From: Veillonella sp. T11011-6
GTDB taxonomy: Bacteria; Bacillota; Negativicutes; Veillonellales; Veillonellaceae
NCBI RefSeq assembly: GCF_002959755.1
Contig: NZ_PPCW01000004.1
Span: 310,001 to 374,000, forward strand
Length of the DNA: 64,000 nucleotides
Reading direction: 5' to 3'
The position numbers were made by a program, and so were the translations under genes. Under the pieces are notes generated by a model. The model was given only the letters and a program-made list of their open reading frames with translations, was not told where the DNA came from and did no database searches. Positions 63,338 to 64,000 of the stretch are shown piece after piece. The number at the start of each line of letters is the position of its first letter. The stretch's first letter is position 1.

Positions 63338-64000
63338 TTATTGTTCCGGTCCCATGTCTCGGAATTCCACGTCTCTAAATTGTGTTAATTCTCCGATGAA
63401 TTGAAGTTCCACAGTGCCGACGGAACCATTACGGTGTTTACGAATAAGGACTTCTGCGTTGTCCCCTTTTTCGGAGTTTTCATCGTAATATTTATCGCGG
63501 TACAAGAAAATAACAATATCCGCATCTTGTTCAAGGGAACCAGATTCACGAAGGTCAGAAAGCACAGGCCGTTTATCTGGTCTGCTTTCAACACTACGCG
63601 ATAACTGAGACAAGGCGATGAGCGGCACGTTAAACTCACGGGCGATCAATTTGAGGTTACGAGAGATTTCAGACACCTCTTGTTGACGGTTCTCGCTGCC
63701 CTTGCCACCGTTACGGCCTTGCATCAACTGGATATAGTCGACGATAACAAGATCGAGACCATGCTCTACCTTGAGGCGGCGCAGTTTAGAACGCATATCT
63801 TGTACGGTAAGGCCCGGCGTATCATCGATAAAGAGCTTGGATTTACTCATGCGATCCGCCGCAGCGATAACCTTTTCCCAATCAGCTGGGTCCATATTCG
63901 CACGGCGCAACTTTTCAGAGCTTACACCTGCCACGGAGGAGAGGATACGACCAACGAGCTGTTCCTTGCCCATTTCTAGAGAGAAGAATGCTACCGTCTT
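63338..64000 (-). CDS. dnaB: Replicative DNA helicase (partial, 5' end outside window)
   Basis: This is the C-terminal 220 codons of the hexameric replication-fork helicase. The visible part begins KTVAFFSLEMGKEQL, just past the Walker A. It contains the Walker B LVIVDYIQLMQ, the DnaB stretch NVPLIALSQLSRSVESRPDKRPVLSDLRESGSLEQDAD (split here: VPLIALSQLSR, then SDLRESGSLEQDAD) and the arginine-finger region IRKHRNGSVGTVELQF. The stop codon lies one base from the repeat element's arm. The start lies beyond the right edge. Confidence 0.96.
   Translation of the reverse strand, partial: KTVAFFSLEMGKEQLVGRILSSVAGVSSEKLRRANMDPADWEKVIAAADRMSKSKLFIDDTPGLTVQDMRSKLRRLKVEHGLDLVIVDYIQLMQGRNGGKGSENRQQEVSEISRNLKLIAREFNVPLIALSQLSRSVESRPDKRPVLSDLRESGSLEQDADIVIFLYRDKYYDENSEKGDNAEVLIRKHRNGSVGTVELQFIGELTQFRDVEFRDMGPEQ

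Overview
This window looks like a chromosomal segment of a Veillonella-like member of the Negativicutes: low to moderate GC, Firmicute-style ribosome binding sites, exported proteins with SLH domains (the envelope-anchoring module of diderm Firmicutes), a complete LutABC L-lactate oxidation operon, a class II fumarase and AddAB instead of RecBCD. The genus is inferred from gene content, not from a database match. I see no prophage, insertion sequence with a transposase, CRISPR array or integrase. The ends hold the replication genes dnaX (left, partial) and dnaB (right, partial), both on the minus strand.

Layout. 1-9.4 kb: dnaX, SRP RNA, a large glutamate synthase subunit without its small partner, an RluA-family pseudouridine synthase and an Eis-like acetyltransferase preceded by a 17-unit pentanucleotide repeat. 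9.6-16.1 kb: a DUF2156 protein apparently starting at ATT, a lone efflux adaptor lipoprotein, an aldo/keto reductase, AzlCD, an iron-type alcohol dehydrogenase and a MetQ-like lipoprotein. 16.3-24.2 kb: ferredoxin-nitroreductase, a siroheme sulfite/nitrite reductase, a TcyP-like cystine carrier and lutABC. The gap at 17.1-17.8 kb holds two copies of a structured repeat. 24.7-31.2 kb is an envelope region with two SLH proteins sharing a C-terminal domain, a DUF3298 exported protein and an OPT transporter. 31.6-42.8 kb: fumC, small membrane proteins, two metallophosphoesterases, mutY with a MutT-like Nudix gene, a DUF4931 protein, a MoeA-like protein, CrcB, XRE and GntR regulators and a lipid kinase. 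42.9-50.2 kb: addBA. 50.5-60.2 kb: exported proteins, a GDSL hydrolase, an MFS carrier, tRNA-Ser, a CorA-like channel, a Zn/Cd ATPase and an OpuC/OsmU-type permease-binding protein fusion. 60.3-62.0 kb: yolD-uvrX under a LexA-type promoter. 62.2-64.0 kb: an unrecognised gene, a third copy of the structured repeat, and dnaB.

The genes fit an anaerobe that feeds on lactate and handles C4 acids (lutABC, fumC), imports cystine, methionine and peptides (tcyP, metQ, opt), and repairs DNA through AddAB, the GO system (mutY with a MutT-like gene) and an SOS-induced Y-family polymerase. The most unusual signals are non-coding. First, a ~146-bp repeat family (three copies) has a conserved loop and conserved flanks, while its stems differ in sequence yet stay paired. 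Second, a separate ~210-bp inverted-repeat element lies between opt and fumC. Third, GTGAAAGTTT recurs in intergenic DNA. Fourth, a pentanucleotide tract upstream of the Eis-like gene could vary in length.
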